NCBI GenBank assembly: GCA_902582845.1
Contig: CACHTQ010000001.1
Coordinates: 1 to 61,058, forward strand
Reading direction: 5' to 3'
DNA: 61,058 bases
DNA from: an uncultured Pelagibacteraceae bacterium
Lineage (GTDB): Bacteria; Pseudomonadota; Alphaproteobacteria; Pelagibacterales; Pelagibacteraceae
Position numbers and translations under genes: made by a program. The notes below the pieces were generated by a model. That model was not told the origin of the DNA. It ran no database searches and saw only the letters and a program-made list of their open reading frames with translations. Below are positions 38,903-48,399 of the stretch, one piece after another. Each line of letters starts with the position of its first letter. The stretch's first letter is position 1.

Positions 38903-38904
38903 AA

Positions 38905-39330
38905 TTAAATCTTTTTAACCCTTCTTAAGTGTCTACCACCATCAAATTTAGTATTTAAAAAAATTTTTATAAATTTGAAAGCATTTTTTTTACTAATTAA
39001 TCTAGATCCTAATGTAATGATGTTTGCATCATTATGCAATCTGGATAATTTGGTAGATTTTGCGTTAAAACACTGAGCTGCACGTATATTTTTATGCTTA
39101 TTTGCCGCAATATTCATTCCTGTACCTGAGCCACATACTAAGATTCCAACATTATTTTTACCAATTTTGACTTTTTTTGCTAATTTATGTGCGTAATCAG
39201 GATAATCAACACTATTATCATTTGCAGGTCCAAGATCATTAAAATTCAATTTTAAAATTTTAAGGTGTTTTTTTATGTCTTCTTTTAATTTAAATCCGGC
39301 GTGATCTGAGGAAATAAAAATTTTTTTCAA
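38905..39330 (-). CDS. rpiB: ribose-5-phosphate isomerase B
   Basis: Interconverts ribose-5- and ribulose-5-phosphate. [18 protein letters not shown] at the N-terminus, the catalytic Cys in [14 protein letters not shown], and [13 protein letters not shown] mark the RpiB/LacAB family. It is 141 residues. rpiB before glyA is typical in alphaproteobacteria; gaps of 1 and 2 bases to its neighbours imply one transcript. Confidence 0.95.
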   Translation of the reverse strand: MKKIFISSDHAGFKLKEDIKKHLKILKLNFNDLGPANDNSVDYPDYAHKLAKKVKIGKNNVGILVCGSGTGMNIAANKHKNIRAAQCFNAKSTKLSRLHNDANIITLGSRLISKKNAFKFIKIFLNTKFDGGRHLRRVKKI

Positions 39331-39331
39331 A

Positions 39332-39970
39332 TTAGTTGAACTTGTAATCTAAAACACATGCAACAAGATGTATTCTATTTTCTTCACCACCATTAAAGGC
39401 GTTATGGTATTTTGTATTATTTGTAATCCAAACCGATCCATCTGCTGGCATGTGTTTAGCAACATTATCTATAACCATAATACAACCAGGGTTCGTGATT
39501 ATAGGTATATGTAATCTAGGCTCTGGATCTCTATGCCAACTTAAAGTTGATCGTGGTTCCTTAAGTAAAATTCTCATCCTACCTAATTTATACTTTGAGG
39601 ACAAAACATCATACACATGTTTAAAGTAAGTATTTTCGTAATCTTTAACAAATTCACTATATGCAGATTCATTTATTGCTCCTTCCCTCATTACTTCTTT
39701 GCCAGATCTGTCAGGTTTAGTCCAATAAAGACCTCTTGCTTTATTTCCTTTGATGGAGTCTGGATCACCAGGAATTTGCGTTAAAGATATGGCACCAAAA
39801 TGCGTAACACCTGCGTCTTCAAACTTTTTAGTCTGAATAATTTGATTATACGCTTCTTGAAGTTTTGAGATGTCAAATTTTATTTCCTGTTTTTGGAAGT
39901 CGCTAAAATCTAAAACTCGTTCTTTTTTTTTTACATTTAAATTTATTATCTTTGTATTTTCAACTGTCAT
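39332..39970 (-). CDS. aspartyl/asparaginyl hydroxylase-like 2-oxoglutarate oxygenase
   Basis: A 212-residue cupin-fold protein. The iron facial triad is readable as HxD in LSWHRDPEPRLHIPI and a distal His in HNAFNGGEENRIHLV, where the following Arg would bind 2-oxoglutarate. TKYHNAFN is family-like. The substrate is unknown. It is the first gene of the rpiB-glyA-nrdR-rib run and divergent from hemB. Confidence 0.72.
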   Translation of the reverse strand: MTVENTKIINLNVKKKERVLDFSDFQKQEIKFDISKLQEAYNQIIQTKKFEDAGVTHFGAISLTQIPGDPDSIKGNKARGLYWTKPDRSGKEVMREGAINESAYSEFVKDYENTYFKHVYDVLSSKYKLGRMRILLKEPRSTLSWHRDPEPRLHIPIITNPGCIMVIDNVAKHMPADGSVWITNNTKYHNAFNGGEENRIHLVACVLDYKFN

Positions 39971-40043
39971 CGTGATTGCTTTGTACCTTTTTTACTATAT
40001 ATGTGTATATTACATTTGTCGCATTTTTAAAATAAAATTAAAT

Positions 40044-41033
40044 ATGATTACAGGTAAATATCCTAGTTTAAGACTAAGAAGAAATAGAAAAAACAGCTGG
40101 TCAAGAAGACTTGTATCAGAAAACAATTTATCGCCGAATGACTTTATACTTCCCATATTCTTGATTGAGGGTAAAAACAAGACCCAACCTATAAAATCTA
40201 TGCCAGGTGTATATAGATATTCTATTAACAAATTGGGAATAATCTTAGATCGAGCTATTAAAAATCAGATACCTATGGTTGCTTTATTTCCTTATATATC
40301 ACCTGGATTAAAAGATAATTTAGGAAATGAAGCTCTAAATGAAGATAATTTAGTATGTAAAGCTATAAAATACATTAAAAAAAGATACAAAAATAAAATT
40401 GGAATAATGTGTGATGTAGCTCTGGATCCTTACACAAACCATGGTCATGATGGAATTCTCAAATCAAACAATATAATGAATGACGAAACTATAGAGATCT
40501 TAATTCAGCAATCTTTATTACAAGCTCAAATGGGGTGTGATGTGTTAGCACCGTCAGATATGATGGATGGACGAATTGGTAAAATTAGAAAAGCTCTAGA
40601 CAAAAAAAATTTCAAAAATACTCAAATTCTTTCCTACGCGGTTAAATATGCCTCTAACTTTTATGGACCTTTTAGAGATGCCGTAGGATCTAAGGTTGCC
40701 TTAAGAGGAGATAAAAAAACTTATCAAATGGATTTTAGGAATTATGATGAAGCAATAAGAGAGGTGGCTTTGGATATAAAAGAAGGTGCAGATATGGTCA
40801 TGGTAAAACCTGGGTTACCCTATCTTGATATTATAAGATCAATAAAAAATAAATTTAAAATCCCAGTTTTTGCATACCAAGTTTCTGGTGAATATAGCAT
40901 GTTATCCAATGCTGTAGAAAAAAAAATAATAAATAAAGATGCGATATTTGAAAATTTAATGAGTTTTAAAAGAGCTGGTGCGAACGCAATAGTTAGTTAT
41001 TATGCAGATAGATTAAATGAAATTTTACCTTAA
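40044..41033 (+). CDS. hemB: delta-aminolevulinic acid dehydratase
   Basis: Makes porphobilinogen from two aminolevulinates. I chose the ATG at 40044 (MITGKYPSLRLRRNRKNSWSR); the upstream frame overlaps the divergent oxygenase and reads as hydrophobic nonsense. Schiff-base lysines lie in LSYAVKYASNFYGPFRDA and MVMVKPGLPYLDI. The metal region CDVALDPYTNHGHDG has Asp at 128 and 136 where zinc enzymes have Cys, so it is the Mg-type enzyme. About 329 residues. Abuts recO tail to tail. Confidence 0.95.
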   Translation: MITGKYPSLRLRRNRKNSWSRRLVSENNLSPNDFILPIFLIEGKNKTQPIKSMPGVYRYSINKLGIILDRAIKNQIPMVALFPYISPGLKDNLGNEALNEDNLVCKAIKYIKKRYKNKIGIMCDVALDPYTNHGHDGILKSNNIMNDETIEILIQQSLLQAQMGCDVLAPSDMMDGRIGKIRKALDKKNFKNTQILSYAVKYASNFYGPFRDAVGSKVALRGDKKTYQMDFRNYDEAIREVALDIKEGADMVMVKPGLPYLDIIRSIKNKFKIPVFAYQVSGEYSMLSNAVEKKIINKDAIFENLMSFKRAGANAIVSYYADRLNEILP

Positions 41034-41717
41034 TTATCTCAGTGAATTTATGAACTGAGTTCTGCTAATTGGATAGTTTAAGTTATTTGGTTTTAATATG
41101 GTTTTTTCTAAAAAATCACTTACTAATTTCAATCCATTTAAAAGTATATTCAAATCATTAACTACAATTTTTTTATCAATTAGAAAATTTGGTATTATCT
41201 TTTTTTCATTTTTGGATTTAACTACATATATTATTTTATCATCTAATAATTCTTTAGTTGCAAAATTACTTAATTCTAAATCAAAACCTATGGTCTTAAG
41301 TAATTCTAATTCCCAAAAAATATAATCTTTTAACCACCCATCATTTGAGAGTATCAAATAAAATTTTTCAATAAGGTCAAATATTTTAATATTAGATTGA
41401 GACTCAGCTGTTAATAAACGAATTAAACTCATTGCAGAACTAATGCATGAGAGTTTTTGAGAATTTTCAAAATATATAGGTGAATAAACTTTTTGGATTT
41501 CTAATTTAAAATATCCTAATTTATTCTCAGATTTAGAATTATAATTTAGATAAAGTTGATTACCAATTTGAAGATAATTTTTGATTTTTTTTGAAGTACC
41601 ACCAAAAACGATACCCGATATTTTTCCGTGATTTTTAGTATAAAATTCCGAAATAAGAGAATTTTCGTTATATTTATTTTTTGAAAGTAAAAAACCTGTA
41701 TCGTCCCAATTCATCAA
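41034..41717 (-). CDS. recO: DNA repair protein RecO
   Basis: Recombination mediator that loads RecA with RecR. OB-fold N-terminus WDDTGFLLSKNKYNENSLISEFYTK and VFGGTSKKIKNYLQIGN, then a helical domain ending with SRTQFINSL. The zinc Cys cluster of longer RecO proteins is missing. It is 227 residues and follows rnc with a 4-base overlap, a conserved arrangement. Confidence 0.87.
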   Translation of the reverse strand: MMNWDDTGFLLSKNKYNENSLISEFYTKNHGKISGIVFGGTSKKIKNYLQIGNQLYLNYNSKSENKLGYFKLEIQKVYSPIYFENSQKLSCISSAMSLIRLLTAESQSNIKIFDLIEKFYLILSNDGWLKDYIFWELELLKTIGFDLELSNFATKELLDDKIIYVVKSKNEKKIIPNFLIDKKIVVNDLNILLNGLKLVSDFLEKTILKPNNLNYPISRTQFINSLR

Positions 41718-42382
41718 ATCAAATTATCATTTAAACAAAGTAAAGCTGCATTCTGCTCTGCTTCTTTTTTAGACTTTCCCTCACCATTATAAAATTTCGT
41801 ATTTTGTAATTTTACAGCAACTCTAAAAATAGGCTTATGTCTTGGGCCGGTATTAGAGATTATTTTATAAATAGGCAGTCTTTTGAACTTTTTCAATGAA
41901 AACTCTTGGAGTTTTGTTTTTGCATCAATTTGAGTAATCACACTTTCTTTTATTTTTTCTTTCCACAATTCTAATATAATTTTCTCTGTTATATTAAATC
42001 CCCTATCAAGGTAAATAGCTCCAATTAAAGCTTCACAACTATCTGATATCACCTTATCCTCAATTGTAACTGATCTATTTCTAGGATTAAAAATTAAAAT
42101 ATAATTTTGCAAATTAATACTTTTAGCAATTTCTAAACATGTCTTTTTATTTACTAATGAAGCATATTTTTTATCCAAAATTCCTTCCTTTTCATCTGGA
42201 TAGATCTCTAAAAGTTTTTTTGCGATAACTAAACCCAAAACTCTGTCTCCTAAAAATTCTATTTTTTCATTATTATTCATTTTATTAAAACTTTTATGAG
42301 TAAGACTTTGAACAAGTAAATTTCTATTTTTAAACTTATAATTTATTTTTTTTTCAAGCTTAGAATAATCAATTTTCATCAA
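41714..42382 (-). CDS. rnc: ribonuclease III
   Basis: Cleaves double-stranded RNA. The catalytic signature NEKIEFLGDRVLGLVIAKKL is at about residues 37-56, the second acidic site is SDSCEALIGAIYLDRGF, and a C-terminal dsRNA-binding domain (about 150-220) contains GEGKSKKEAEQNAA. Length 222. It overlaps lepB and recO by 4 bases each. Confidence 0.96.
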   Translation of the reverse strand: MMKIDYSKLEKKINYKFKNRNLLVQSLTHKSFNKMNNNEKIEFLGDRVLGLVIAKKLLEIYPDEKEGILDKKYASLVNKKTCLEIAKSINLQNYILIFNPRNRSVTIEDKVISDSCEALIGAIYLDRGFNITEKIILELWKEKIKESVITQIDAKTKLQEFSLKKFKRLPIYKIISNTGPRHKPIFRVAVKLQNTKFYNGEGKSKKEAEQNAALLCLNDNLI

Positions 42383-43113
42383 ATAATTTTCTTAAAAAAT
42401 CTGTCAAATCGAATAGATTTGTTCCATTTCCAAAAAGCAAAAATACTACCAACTGATCTATCAGATGAAAAAAAAATAAATCTTGCTTTACCAACTAGAT
42501 TATCTTCATGAACATAGCCCACGCTGGTTAAATACCTGCTATCTTTTGAACAATCTCTATTATCACCTAAAAAGAAGTAATGGTTATCAGGAACGGTAAA
42601 AACGTCAGAATTATCAAAAGTGAAATTTTTGAGATAGACAGTTTTGTAAATTTTTCCGTTTGGTAATTTTTCCTCAAATGTAAAAACATTAATAGTCTTT
42701 TCACCACAATAAATTGTATCTCTTTCTGAAACTTTCGATTTAAGAATTTCACTATTATTTAGATATAAATTGGTATCCACAAACTGAATTCTATCTCCAG
42801 GTAGACCAATAAGTCTTTTAATATAATCTGTTCTATTATCTGCAGGGGTTTTAAAAACTATTACGTCGCCCCTATTTGGCTTGTTAGAAAAAATTCTATT
42901 ATCAAAAATAGGTGGACTAAATGGAAATGAGTGCTTGCTATAACCATATGAATATTTTGTTACAAAAAGTCTGTCTCCAACTAATAAACCAGGTTCCATG
43001 GATGAAGATGGAATATAAAATGGTTGGATAATTAAGGATCTAATAATTATAGCTATAATAAAAGCATAAAAAAGTGTCTTAAAGTTTTCTATAAAAAATT
43101 TTTTATTAAACAT
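42379..43113 (-). CDS. lepB: signal peptidase I
   Basis: Inner-membrane Ser/Lys protease that removes signal peptides. One N-terminal helix (about 13-30); nucleophile S38 in YIPSSSMEP and general base K99 in DYIKRLIGLPGDRIQ; the box E-like GDNRDCSKDSR follows. The length, 244 residues, is normal. Between acpS and rnc, as in other alphaproteobacteria. Confidence 0.95.
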   Translation of the reverse strand: MFNKKFFIENFKTLFYAFIIAIIIRSLIIQPFYIPSSSMEPGLLVGDRLFVTKYSYGYSKHSFPFSPPIFDNRIFSNKPNRGDVIVFKTPADNRTDYIKRLIGLPGDRIQFVDTNLYLNNSEILKSKVSERDTIYCGEKTINVFTFEEKLPNGKIYKTVYLKNFTFDNSDVFTVPDNHYFFLGDNRDCSKDSRYLTSVGYVHEDNLVGKARFIFFSSDRSVGSIFAFWKWNKSIRFDRFFKKII

Positions 43114-43498
43114 TTTTAGCCTGGATTATAGTAAATGCAATTGAATATTCTTTTTCATCAGATATTGAAAGAAATATATCAAAATTTTTAACTTTTAATG
43201 TTTTCATTATAATTTTTTTGGTTTTGTTATTTAATCTAAAATATGGCTTACCTAAATTATCATTTAAAATTTCAACATCTTTAAAATTTAACCTTTTTCT
43301 GAATCCAGTTCCAAGTGCTTTAGAGAATGATTCTTTTGCTGCAAATTTTTTTGAAAAATAGATAGATTTATCTTTTACCAACCTAGAATTTTTAATTTCA
43401 AGTAAAGTGAATAATCTTGAGATAAAACTTTTATTTTTAATAGAATTTTTAAGCCTTTTATTTTCAACAATATCTACACCGATACCTAAAATTTTCAT
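43106..43498 (-). CDS. acpS: holo-[acyl-carrier-protein] synthase
   Basis: Transfers phosphopantetheine from CoA to ACP. GIGVDIVENKRLK holds the metal Asp, and FAAKESFSKALGTGFR the catalytic Glu/Lys. It is 130 residues. pdxJ-acpS-lepB-rnc is a conserved string; gaps are 1 base to pdxJ and an 8-base overlap with lepB. Confidence 0.94.
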   Translation of the reverse strand: MKILGIGVDIVENKRLKNSIKNKSFISRLFTLLEIKNSRLVKDKSIYFSKKFAAKESFSKALGTGFRKRLNFKDVEILNDNLGKPYFRLNNKTKKIIMKTLKVKNFDIFLSISDEKEYSIAFTIIQAKNV

Positions 43499-43499
43499 T

Positions 43500-44219
43500 C
43501 TAATTTTTGATAATTCTTTTAAACTTTTTTATGACAAATGGTAAACCATAAAAAATAGACTCACCAATAATAAAATGCCCAATATTAAACTCTACTATTT
43601 CATTTATCTTGGTTAGTATTTTAGTTGATTTGAAATCCAGACCGTGTCCAGCATGTACCTCCACACCAATTTTTGATGCTAATATTGCACATTTCTTAAT
43701 CTTTAAAAATTCCTTAATGAAAGATTTTTTCGATTTTATCAGATTTGAAAAATGTCCTGTATGTATTTCAACACAATCAGCACCTATTTCTTTAGACAAA
43801 TAAATATCTTTTATATTTGGATTTACAAATAAGCTCGTTCTAATCTTCTTTTTTTTAAATTGTGATATTATCTTTTTAATTTTATTTTTATTTTTCTTTA
43901 AATTTAAACCACCTTCGGTTGTTATTTCATTTCTATTTTCAGGCACAATACAAATAAATTTTGGTTTTATTCTCAAAGCATTATTAACAATATTCCTATT
44001 TGTTGAAATTTCTAAATTTACTAATAATTTTTTTATTGAACAAATTTTTTTTGCGTCTAAATCTCTTATGTGTCTCCTGTCTTCTCGAAGGTGTATTGTA
44101 ATAGAGTCGGCACCTTTTTTTTTGACAAATAATGCAGCTTTATATGGGTCAGGATGAAATTCACCTCTGGCATTTCGAACTGTCGCAACATGATCAATAT
44201 TTACACCTAACCGTTTCAC
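43500..44219 (-). CDS. pdxJ: pyridoxine 5'-phosphate synthase
   Basis: TIM-barrel enzyme that closes the pyridoxine ring. LGVNIDHVATVRNARG, ITIHLREDRRHIRDLD, LNLEIS-type segment LVNLEISTN, and GHGLDFKSTKIL with NIGHFIIGESIFYGL are classical. It is 239 residues. The start overlaps the pyrE end by 4 bases. Confidence 0.96.
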   Translation of the reverse strand: MKRLGVNIDHVATVRNARGEFHPDPYKAALFVKKKGADSITIHLREDRRHIRDLDAKKICSIKKLLVNLEISTNRNIVNNALRIKPKFICIVPENRNEITTEGGLNLKKNKNKIKKIISQFKKKKIRTSLFVNPNIKDIYLSKEIGADCVEIHTGHFSNLIKSKKSFIKEFLKIKKCAILASKIGVEVHAGHGLDFKSTKILTKINEIVEFNIGHFIIGESIFYGLPFVIKKFKRIIKN

Positions 44220-44803
44220 TTAATAAATCTGCTTCCTGGTGTTGAAATGGGAATTGAGTCTAATTCCTTTGGTATTTTGTTTGATTTATAAGTTGGTACT
44301 TCAATTTTAAGATGTGAAATTATTTTTTTTTTTATTTTTAATGTTTTCTTTGATGATCTATCAATAATTGTCGCAAAACCCACTAATTTTGCATTAGATT
44401 TTTTTATTAGTTTTACGCATTCCATGCTGGATTTTCCTGTGGTTATTACATCTTCAATAATAATAACTTTAGAGCCTCTTTTAATTTTAAAACCTCTTCT
44501 CAGAGTGAATTTGCCTTTAACTCTCTCACAAAAAATCGTCTCTTTTTTTAAAATCCTACCAATTTCGTAACCTATCACAATACCACCAATGGCCGGTGCC
44601 AAAATTAAATCAAATTTTCTAAAATTTTTTTTGATTTTTAAAGCCAATGATTTACATATTTTTTCTGCTTTTGATGGATAACTTAAAAGTTTAGCACACT
44701 GGATATACTTTGAAGAATGTAATCCAGAAGATAAAATGAAGTGTCCTTCTAATAAAGCATTAGTCTTTCTTAAAATATCTAAGGATTTTTTGTGTGAAAG
44801 CAT
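44216..44803 (-). CDS. pyrE: orotate phosphoribosyltransferase
   Basis: Joins orotate and PRPP to OMP. ALLEGHFILSSGLHSSKYIQC is the alphaproteobacterial N-terminus; the PRPP motif is VIIIEDVITTGKSSMEC. It is 195 residues. The start lies 44 bases inside the 3' end of the rsh gene; no other start codon exists before the conserved region, so the overlap appears real. Confidence 0.93.
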   Translation of the reverse strand: MLSHKKSLDILRKTNALLEGHFILSSGLHSSKYIQCAKLLSYPSKAEKICKSLALKIKKNFRKFDLILAPAIGGIVIGYEIGRILKKETIFCERVKGKFTLRRGFKIKRGSKVIIIEDVITTGKSSMECVKLIKKSNAKLVGFATIIDRSSKKTLKIKKKIISHLKIEVPTYKSNKIPKELDSIPISTPGSRFIK

Positions 44804-46505
44804 TTCTTTTATCTTCGTGTCTAATTATCTTAAATTTTATACCTTTTTGTTTAAGCTCTGCAATAAAATTAGTAAAATTTTTCAAATCTCTTATTATCAG
44901 CTGAAATTTAAAATTAATATAATCAGGTTTTTTTCCAGCCATTACTAAATTTGAAATATTTAATTTATGTTCACCAATTAATGAACTTACATTTCCTAAT
45001 TGCCCTGGTTTATCAGGTAATGAAATCCACAAAGTAGTATTGTATTTTTTTATTCTTTCCTGTTTCTCCTCACCTCTATCATGCCAATATCTTCTTATAG
45101 CAGCTCTGGCTTTTCCAGTTTTTGTTGTTGGAATCCAGTGAAGTGATGGTGACTGATTTTTTGAGGTAATTATTTTTATTCTATCACCATTTCTTAAAAT
45201 TGATTGAAGTTCACTCTTATTTCCATTTATTTCACATCCAACTGCTGTATCACCAATTTTTGTATGAACAGCATAAGCGAAATCTATTGCAGTTGCATCT
45301 TTAGGTAATTTGATTACTGAACCTTTGGGAGTAAAACAAAAAACATTTTCCTGGAACATTTGAAGTTTAGTATATTCGTAAGAGTGTTCAGGATTTTCAT
45401 TTTTTTCTATAATTTCAACCAAATCTTTTAACCAATCATATTCTTTCCAGGTAAGAGAGTTGAATTTTTCTGAGGACTTATATTGCCAATGAGATGCTAT
45501 TCCTCTCTCAGCGAAATCATGCATCTCTTTAGTTCTTATTTGAATTTCTATGGGTTTTCTATTAGATCCAATAACTGCAGTATGAATTGATTTATAGCCA
45601 TTAATTTTTGCTGAAGATATATAATCTTTAAATTTCCCAGGTATACAATTATATTCTTTGTGAATTATTCCTAAAGTTTTATAACAGTCATCAACATTAT
45701 CCAAAATAATTCTAAATCCAATGATATCGGTAATTTGCTCCAGAGAAACTCTTTTTTTCTGAACTTTTCTCCAGATTGAAAAAGGTGTTTTTTCTCTTCC
45801 ATAAATTTTTGAAGAAATTTTATTTTGATCTAATAATTTTCTTAATTCAGTTGATAAAGTCTCAAAAATATCTTTTTTATCTAATTTTATTTCATCAAGT
45901 CTTTTTTGGATTAACGACCTAGCGTCATTATTTAAGATTTCAAAAGAGAGATCTTCTAACTCATCCCTAATTCTATGCATTCCCATTCTGTCCGCTAACG
46001 GGGCATAAATTTCCATAGTTTCTTGAGAAATCCTTTTTCTTTTTTCCTCTTTTGAAATTGCTTTTATAGTTCTCATGTTATGCAGTCGATCAGCAATTTT
46101 TACTAATAAAACTCTTATATCTTTTGAAGTAGCTAAAATTAATTTCCTAAAATTTTCTGCTTTAGAATTGGATGATGCATTATTTTCAAGTGCAGATATT
46201 TTTGTAACACCATCAACTAAATCTGCAACTTCATTTCCAAACTCACCTTTGATAGTTTCATAAGTTGCATATGTATCTTCAATTGTGTCATGCAATAAAC
46301 CCGTAGTTATAGTTGCACTATCTAGTTTTAAATCAGTTAATATATTTGCTACTTCAATCGGATGAACTGAATACGGATCACCTGAGGCTCTTTTTTGATT
46401 ACTGTGTGCCTTTACTGCAAAGTCATAAGCTTTATTTAACCTATCTGGATTTAAAAACTTATTATAAACTTTTACTTTATTTATTAAATCGTCTGAATTA
46501 AGCAT
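44760..46505 (-). CDS. bifunctional (p)ppGpp synthetase/hydrolase, shortened
   Basis: RelA/SpoT homologue. HD hydrolase domain (about 45-155) with HDTIED at 72-77; synthetase domain (about 230-345) with DIIGFRIIL, KDYISSAKINGYKSIHT and EIQIRTKEMHDFAE; TGS domain (about 388-448) with FTPKGSVIKLPKDATAIDFAYA; then a short linker and an ACT domain (about 500-572, LWISLPDKPGQLGNVSSL). The helical and zinc-finger regions between TGS and ACT, roughly 140 residues in typical Rsh, are missing, so total length is 581 rather than about 720. Both catalytic sites look intact. Confidence 0.9.
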   Translation of the reverse strand: MLNSDDLINKVKVYNKFLNPDRLNKAYDFAVKAHSNQKRASGDPYSVHPIEVANILTDLKLDSATITTGLLHDTIEDTYATYETIKGEFGNEVADLVDGVTKISALENNASSNSKAENFRKLILATSKDIRVLLVKIADRLHNMRTIKAISKEEKRKRISQETMEIYAPLADRMGMHRIRDELEDLSFEILNNDARSLIQKRLDEIKLDKKDIFETLSTELRKLLDQNKISSKIYGREKTPFSIWRKVQKKRVSLEQITDIIGFRIILDNVDDCYKTLGIIHKEYNCIPGKFKDYISSAKINGYKSIHTAVIGSNRKPIEIQIRTKEMHDFAERGIASHWQYKSSEKFNSLTWKEYDWLKDLVEIIEKNENPEHSYEYTKLQMFQENVFCFTPKGSVIKLPKDATAIDFAYAVHTKIGDTAVGCEINGNKSELQSILRNGDRIKIITSKNQSPSLHWIPTTKTGKARAAIRRYWHDRGEEKQERIKKYNTTLWISLPDKPGQLGNVSSLIGEHKLNISNLVMAGKKPDYINFKFQLIIRDLKNFTNFIAELKQKGIKFKIIRHEDKRNAFTQKILRYFKKD

Positions 46506-46526
46506 ACTTATTATTATATCATTAAT

Positions 46527-47039
46527 TCAGATTTGTTTAATAGATCTTATGTCTCTATTTGGTAATGATATTATGAGTTTTTTAATGTGATCTTTGGAAA
46601 TTGGGTGTTTCCAGTTTTTATTTAATTCAAATAATGGAAAAAGAACAAAATTTCTATTGTGCATTCTTGGATGAGGTAGATCGATTTTTTGACTAATTTT
46701 TTTACTTTTATAATCAATTATGTCTATATCGCATTCTCGAGGAGCATTTTTATACCTTTTTTTGCGACCGAGACTAATTTCAATGTCTTTGGATACTTTA
46801 AGTAATTCTAAAGGTTTTAAATCAGTAATAACTTCTAAGACTATGTTTAGGTATTTAGGTTTGCTTTCATCTGGCCATGATAAACTCTCATAAAAATTTG
46901 ATGATTTGATAAGTCTGATATTTCTTAACAATAATTCATACTTTGCTTGTTCAATTTTATATCTTCTGTTTCCTAAGTTTGAGCCTATACCTAAGTAAAT
47001 ACGATTAGCTTGATTTTCTAAAATATCTTGATTTGTCAC
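46527..47039 (-). CDS. folK: 2-amino-4-hydroxy-6-hydroxymethyldihydropteridine pyrophosphokinase
   Basis: Folate synthesis enzyme. [36 protein letters not shown], and the diagnostic [14 protein letters not shown] and [16 protein letters not shown] are present. It is 170 residues. The start overlaps the smpB end by 35 bases; there is no alternative ATG, GTG or TTG before the conserved start. Confidence 0.93.
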   Translation of the reverse strand: MTNQDILENQANRIYLGIGSNLGNRRYKIEQAKYELLLRNIRLIKSSNFYESLSWPDESKPKYLNIVLEVITDLKPLELLKVSKDIEISLGRKKRYKNAPRECDIDIIDYKSKKISQKIDLPHPRMHNRNFVLFPLFELNKNWKHPISKDHIKKLIISLPNRDIRSIKQI

Positions 47040-47475
47040 GATTCCAATCCCTGTCCTTTTTACTTGCTCTTTTGTCGTGTAGTTTTTTTCCTTTTGCTAC
47101 TGCAAGTTCAATTTTTGCTTTTCCTTTTTTAAAATACATCTTAGTAGGAACAACAGTAAGACCATCTCTTTGTATTTTTCCTATTAATTTATTTATTTCA
47201 CGTTTATTTAAAAGTAGCTTTCTTTCATCTGTGGGATTATGATTAGAATAACTAGCTTGTTTATAAGACGCTATATGAGAATTAATTAAAATCAACTCAC
47301 CGTCTTTTTCAACAACATATGAGTCTGCAATATTAACTTTTCCATCTCTAATTGATTTAATCTCAGAGCCTTTAAGGATAATCCCAGCTTCTAATAAATC
47401 CTCAAAAAAATAATTAAAACTAGCCTTTCTATTCAAACATATTATTTTTAAACCAGAATTGGTTCTTTTATTCAT
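47005..47475 (-). CDS. smpB: tmRNA-binding protein SmpB
   Basis: Partner of tmRNA in ribosome rescue. The core is [32 protein letters not shown] and [17 protein letters not shown]; the basic C-terminal tail ([23 protein letters not shown]) reaches the decoding centre in known structures. It is 156 residues. No tmRNA gene is seen in this window. It shares one base with dapA. Confidence 0.96.
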   Translation of the reverse strand: MNKRTNSGLKIICLNRKASFNYFFEDLLEAGIILKGSEIKSIRDGKVNIADSYVVEKDGELILINSHIASYKQASYSNHNPTDERKLLLNKREINKLIGKIQRDGLTVVPTKMYFKKGKAKIELAVAKGKKLHDKRASKKDRDWNRDKSRYFRKSS

Positions 47476-48356
47476 TAAATTAATTTAGCTGTGTGGAGGG
47501 CCTTTTTAACAATCTCTTTGGTAGAGTCTGTTACCTTAACTAATGGTAATCTTACATCGTCATCACATAAATCTAATAATTTTGCAGCATACTTAACTGG
47601 GCTAGGATTACTTTCAACAAACATAGCATGATGAACAGGCTGCAATATTTCATTTAATCTCTCAGCTTCTTTAATTTCATTATCATTATTAGACTTTGAA
47701 AATCTTTGGAAATCAGAACAAAGTTTTGGGGCAATGTTAGCTGTTACACTTATAGCACCAACTCCACCTTTTTTATTAAACTCTAAAGCGTTATCATCAT
47801 TTCCTGTTAATTGTATAAAATCTTTGCCTAATTTTTTTAATGTTTTATCTACTCTCGTTAAATCTCCTGTTGCATCCTTAACACCAATAATATTTTTTAA
47901 TTCAAATAATCTTGCCATTGTTTCAACTGACATATCAATCACTGATCTTCCCGGAATGTTATAAATGATAATTGGAATTCCACATTTATCATTGATAGCT
48001 TTATAATGTTGGTAAAGTCCCTCTTGTGTAGGCTTATTGTAATATGGAGTTACAATTAAAGCTCCATCTGCTCCCATTTTTTCAGCATGTGTAGTTAATG
48101 AAATCGCTTCCTCAGTAGAGTTTGACCCAGTACCAGCAAATACAGGTAATTTTCCATTACTTTCTTTGACACATAAATCAATTACCCTTTCATGCTCATT
48201 ATGGCTTAAAGTTGGAGACTCACCAGTTGTTCCAGCAGGAACTAAACCATTTGTCCCATTTTCAATATGAAAATGGATTAACTTAATGTAAGTTTCATCA
48301 TCTAGTTTATCATTTTTAAACGGAGTGACTAAAGCAACATTTGATCCTTTGAACAT
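47475..48356 (-). CDS. dapA: 4-hydroxy-tetrahydrodipicolinate synthase
   Basis: First step of the lysine/diaminopimelate branch. [45 protein letters not shown] (catalytic Tyr) and [11 protein letters not shown] (Schiff-base Lys) are clear. It is 293 residues, normal. It heads the dapA-smpB-folK-rsh-pyrE-pdxJ-acpS-lepB-rnc-recO run and is divergent from the transglycosylase. Confidence 0.96.
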   Translation of the reverse strand: MFKGSNVALVTPFKNDKLDDETYIKLIHFHIENGTNGLVPAGTTGESPTLSHNEHERVIDLCVKESNGKLPVFAGTGSNSTEEAISLTTHAEKMGADGALIVTPYYNKPTQEGLYQHYKAINDKCGIPIIIYNIPGRSVIDMSVETMARLFELKNIIGVKDATGDLTRVDKTLKKLGKDFIQLTGNDDNALEFNKKGGVGAISVTANIAPKLCSDFQRFSKSNNDNEIKEAERLNEILQPVHHAMFVESNPSPVKYAAKLLDLCDDDVRLPLVKVTDSTKEIVKKALHTAKLI

Positions 48357-48399
48357 AAATACTTATAACATAGTTTGTGGATTCATATACTAAAAGATT

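Noticed and set aside
39870..40043. A 58-residue N-terminal extension of HemB
   Set aside because: It overlaps the divergent oxygenase gene, is hydrophobic without family similarity, and ATG 40044 gives the standard HemB length.
43609..43803. Plus-strand frames opposite pdxJ, rnc, dapA and similar genes
   Set aside because: All lie antisense to conserved genes, with no start context or domain.
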